DNA from: DASXIW01 sp036497785
Lineage (GTDB): Bacteria > Pseudomonadota > Alphaproteobacteria > Acetobacterales > Acetobacteraceae
Direction: 5' to 3'
DNA: 25,020 nt
NCBI GenBank assembly: GCA_036497785.1
Contig: DASXIW010000287.1
Coordinates: forward strand, 1-25,020
Both the position numbers and the translations under genes were made by a program. The stretch's first letter is position 1. The number at the start of each line of letters is the position of its first letter. Shown piece after piece: positions 22,918-25,020 of the stretch. The notes below the pieces were generated by a model. It had not been told where the DNA came from. It saw nothing but the letters and a program-made list of their open reading frames with translations, and did no database searches.

Positions 22918-24693
22918 TCACCGCTTTGGCGCCGGCTTGACGGTCCGGGTGGCGCGCTTCTGGGATGCGGCGGCGGCACGCTGCGGCGTCGCGTGCGCGG
23001 GCTGGGGCGCCGATGATCCCGCGCGCAATTGCGCGATGGTCGCGCGATTGGTGATCTGCTCGGGATTCATGCGCAGTTCGATCACCGCCGGCCGGCCGCT
23101 CGCCACGGCACGGCGGAAGGCCGGGGCGAAATCGGCGGTGGCGTCCACCACCTCGCCATGGCCGCCATACGCCTCGATCAATCGTGCGAAATCCGGGTTG
23201 GTCAGCGCTGTGCCGGAGACGCGGCCGGGGTAGCTGCGCTCCTGATACATGCGGATCGTGCCGTACATGTTGTTATTGAATACCAGGATGATCGGCGCCA
23301 CGCCGTGATGGAAGGCGGTGGCCAGCTCCTGGCCGGTCATCAGGAACCCGCCATCGCCGACAAAGCCCACCACCTGCCGGTCCGGACAGGCGATCTTCGC
23401 GCCGACCGCGGCCGGCACGGCATAGCCCATGGCCCCGTTGGTGGGACCGAGGAAGCGCTGGCCGTCGCGCAGATTCATGAAGCGCGGCGGCCAGGTGGCG
23501 AAATTCCCGGCGTCGCAGGTCATGATCGCGTCGTCCTCCAGCAACGAGGACAGATCGTGCATGGCCTGCGCGAGATTGAGCGCGCCCTCGTATGTCGGGA
23601 CGGCCAGCGATGCCATGCGCAGGGCGCGTAGCTCCTTAGTCCAGTCGCGCCAGGCGATCTTAGGCGGTTGCAGCTTGGCCGCCGCATGGGCGAAGGCGTT
23701 CAACTCGGACACGATGCCCAGCGCCGGGCGGAACACGCGCCCGATCTCGCCACCTTCGGGATAGACATGCACGATGGGCACGCCGCCGGCATGGTCGAAC
23801 AATGTGTAGCCCTGGCTGACCGGCTCGCCGAGGCGCGTGCCGATCGCCAGGATCAGGTCGGCCTCCTTGGCGCGGGCCACCAAAGCGGGGTCCGATCCCA
23901 CCCCCAGATCGCCCACGTAGTTCTCCAGCGTCCCGTCGTACAGGCTCTGGCGGCGGAAACCCACGGTCACGGGCAAGCCGTGCGCCACCAGGAATTCGCG
24001 GATCGCGCTGCGCCCCTCCTCCGTCCAGCACGTGCCGCCGAGAATGGCCAGCGGCTTGCGCGATTTGGCGAGCAGCACCTGCATGCGCGCGAGCGCGTCC
24101 GGATCCGGATAGGGAACGGAGACGGGCGCGCGGCCGATATCCGGCACCTGCACCAACGACTTCTGCATTTCCTCCGACAGCGCGATCGCCACAGGGCCGG
24201 GGCGTCCCGATGTGGCGACATCAACGGCGTGGGCGACGATCTCGGGGATACGCGCCGCATCGTCGATCTGCGTCACCCATTTGGCGAGCGGGGCGAACAT
24301 GCGGCGGTAATCGACTTCCTGGAAGCTTTCCCGATCGGTTTCCTCGAACGGGATCTGGCCGACGAACAGCAGCATCGGCGTGGAGTCCTGAAAGGCGACA
24401 TGCACCCCGATCGCACCGTGGCAGGCGCCGGGACCGCGCGTCACGAAAGCCGCGGCCGGGCGGCCATGCAGCTTGCCGTACGCCTCCGCCATGTTCACCG
24501 CGCCCGCTTCGAACCGGCAGGTGATCAGCTTCAGCTTCTGGCCCACGGCATACATGCCGTCCAGCACATCCAGATAGCTTTCGCCAGGCACGGCGAAGGC
24601 GTGGTCGATGCCCTGCGCGACCAGGGTGTCGGCCAGCAACCGCCCGCCGGAACGTGCCGCCGGTTTGGCGCCGCGCGCCTTCATCAGATCCAT
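22918..24693 (-). CDS. ThDP-dependent acetolactate-synthase-like enzyme
   Basis: A 591-residue thiamine-diphosphate enzyme of the acetolactate synthase / pyruvate-decarboxylase-like family. It has the three-domain layout: an N-terminal PYR domain with the catalytic Glu E62 (RFEAGAVNMAEAYG), a central domain (about 200-335) and a C-terminal PP domain. The ThDP/Mg motif GDGG is at about 446-449, with NNN about 25 residues later. A Lys/Arg/Ala-rich tail of about 30 residues after LRAG is an extra. ATG 24693 is chosen because GGAGA is about seven bases upstream; the earlier in-frame start at 24720 lacks one. No regulatory subunit or ilvC is adjacent, so a catabolic decarboxylase or ligase is more likely than branched-chain synthesis. 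The substrate is unknown. Confidence 0.88.
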   Translation of the reverse strand: MDLMKARGAKPAARSGGRLLADTLVAQGIDHAFAVPGESYLDVLDGMYAVGQKLKLITCRFEAGAVNMAEAYGKLHGRPAAAFVTRGPGACHGAIGVHVAFQDSTPMLLFVGQIPFEETDRESFQEVDYRRMFAPLAKWVTQIDDAARIPEIVAHAVDVATSGRPGPVAIALSEEMQKSLVQVPDIGRAPVSVPYPDPDALARMQVLLAKSRKPLAILGGTCWTEEGRSAIREFLVAHGLPVTVGFRRQSLYDGTLENYVGDLGVGSDPALVARAKEADLILAIGTRLGEPVSQGYTLFDHAGGVPIVHVYPEGGEIGRVFRPALGIVSELNAFAHAAAKLQPPKIAWRDWTKELRALRMASLAVPTYEGALNLAQAMHDLSSLLEDDAIMTCDAGNFATWPPRFMNLRDGQRFLGPTNGAMGYAVPAAVGAKIACPDRQVVGFVGDGGFLMTGQELATAFHHGVAPIILVFNNNMYGTIRMYQERSYPGRVSGTALTNPDFARLIEAYGGHGEVVDATADFAPAFRRAVASGRPAVIELRMNPEQITNRATIAQLRAGSSAPQPAHATPQRAAAASQKRATRTVKPAPKR

Positions 24694-24786
24694 CGACGCA
24701 TCTCCCGCATGTCTCAGCACGAGGATAGAGCGCGTTGCGATGTCGCGTCGACCGTACAGGCACGATGGTGCGGCATGGCCGGCGTG

Positions 24787-25020
24787 CTAAGCAGAGAGTC
24801 GTAGCTTGGCCAACGGAACGGCCATTCGCTCACGGTTGAGGTCCTGGACGGCTGTGTGGATGGCTTGGTCGAGCGCGGTGACGATGAGTTGGCGCGTGCC
24901 GTGATCGAGCGAGCCCAGCATCGCCACCTTCTTGGCTTGTCCTGGCGCCGGGACGCGCAAGTCTGCTCCGGACTTCGCCCAGGCGCGCGCGAGATAGGGA
25001 TGCGTCAACGCCTCGCTTTC
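24787..25020 (-). pseudogene. IS630-family transposase remnant, internally deleted, cut by window edge
   Basis: The frame is open to the window's right edge, and 77 residues are visible, starting ESEALTHPYLARAWAKSG. This and VPAPGQAKKVAMLGSLDHGTRQLIV are typical of the catalytic domain of IS630-type DDE transposases just after the first Asp. The sequence then passes directly into DQAIHTAVQDLNRERM, which I recognise from memory as the family's C-terminal end. The roughly 80 residues that should lie between, with the second Asp and the Glu, are absent, so this is most likely an inactive remnant. The N-terminal part lies beyond the window. Terminal inverted repeats could not be identified. Confidence 0.6.

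Noticed and set aside
1..25020. CRISPR arrays, tRNA/rRNA genes, replication origins and phage genes
   Set aside because: No regularly spaced repeats, tRNA-like cloverleaf, rRNA segment or phage structural gene was recognised by reading; a covariance-model scan was not possible.

Overview
The window is GC-rich bacterial chromosome, dense in genes with short intergenic gaps and many 1-4 base start/stop overlaps. Gene content and style (Ros/MucR regulator, alphaproteobacterial phn gene order, DUF3297, DUF2000) suggest an alphaproteobacterium, probably Rhodospirillales/Acetobacteraceae. That placement is inferred; no rRNA or tRNA gene is visible to test it.

Layout. 1-1250: the tail of an unrecognised, possibly regulatory protein, then a Ros/MucR regulator with a degenerate zinc finger. 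1233-1635: an AT-rich gene-free stretch. 1636-4001: a divergent pair of a DHA2-type drug-efflux MFS transporter and a short-chain dehydrogenase. A tiny leader ORF precedes the transporter, and inverted repeats lie between the two genes. 4066-6681: a small membrane protein, an LLM-type flavin monooxygenase and a DUF445 membrane protein. 6810-9306: a compact RidA / epimerase / DegT aminotransferase operon of nucleotide-amino-sugar type. 9387-10946: DUF3297, DUF2000 and an AraC regulator split by a frameshift.

10989-19829 is the core: a carbon-phosphorus (C-P) lyase locus. phnF and a second, divergent phnM paralogue run leftward. phnGHIJKLM and a DUF1045 gene run rightward as one tightly coupled operon. 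A palindromic GTCTAGAC-type operator sits between the two units. phnN is encoded on the opposite strand and overlaps the 3' end of the DUF1045 gene. PhnG/H/I/L and PhnM make and trim the ribosyl-phosphonate triphosphate, PhnJ cleaves the C-P bond, and PhnN completes PRPP. No phnP and no phnCDE transporter is present. The DUF1045 protein carries two HxT motifs of the 2H phosphoesterase superfamily and is a strong candidate to replace PhnP.

19903-25020: a leaderless gamma-glutamyltransferase-family enzyme, a CcdA plus periplasmic thioredoxin pair, a ThDP-dependent acetolactate-synthase-like enzyme, and at the right edge an internally deleted IS630-type transposase remnant.
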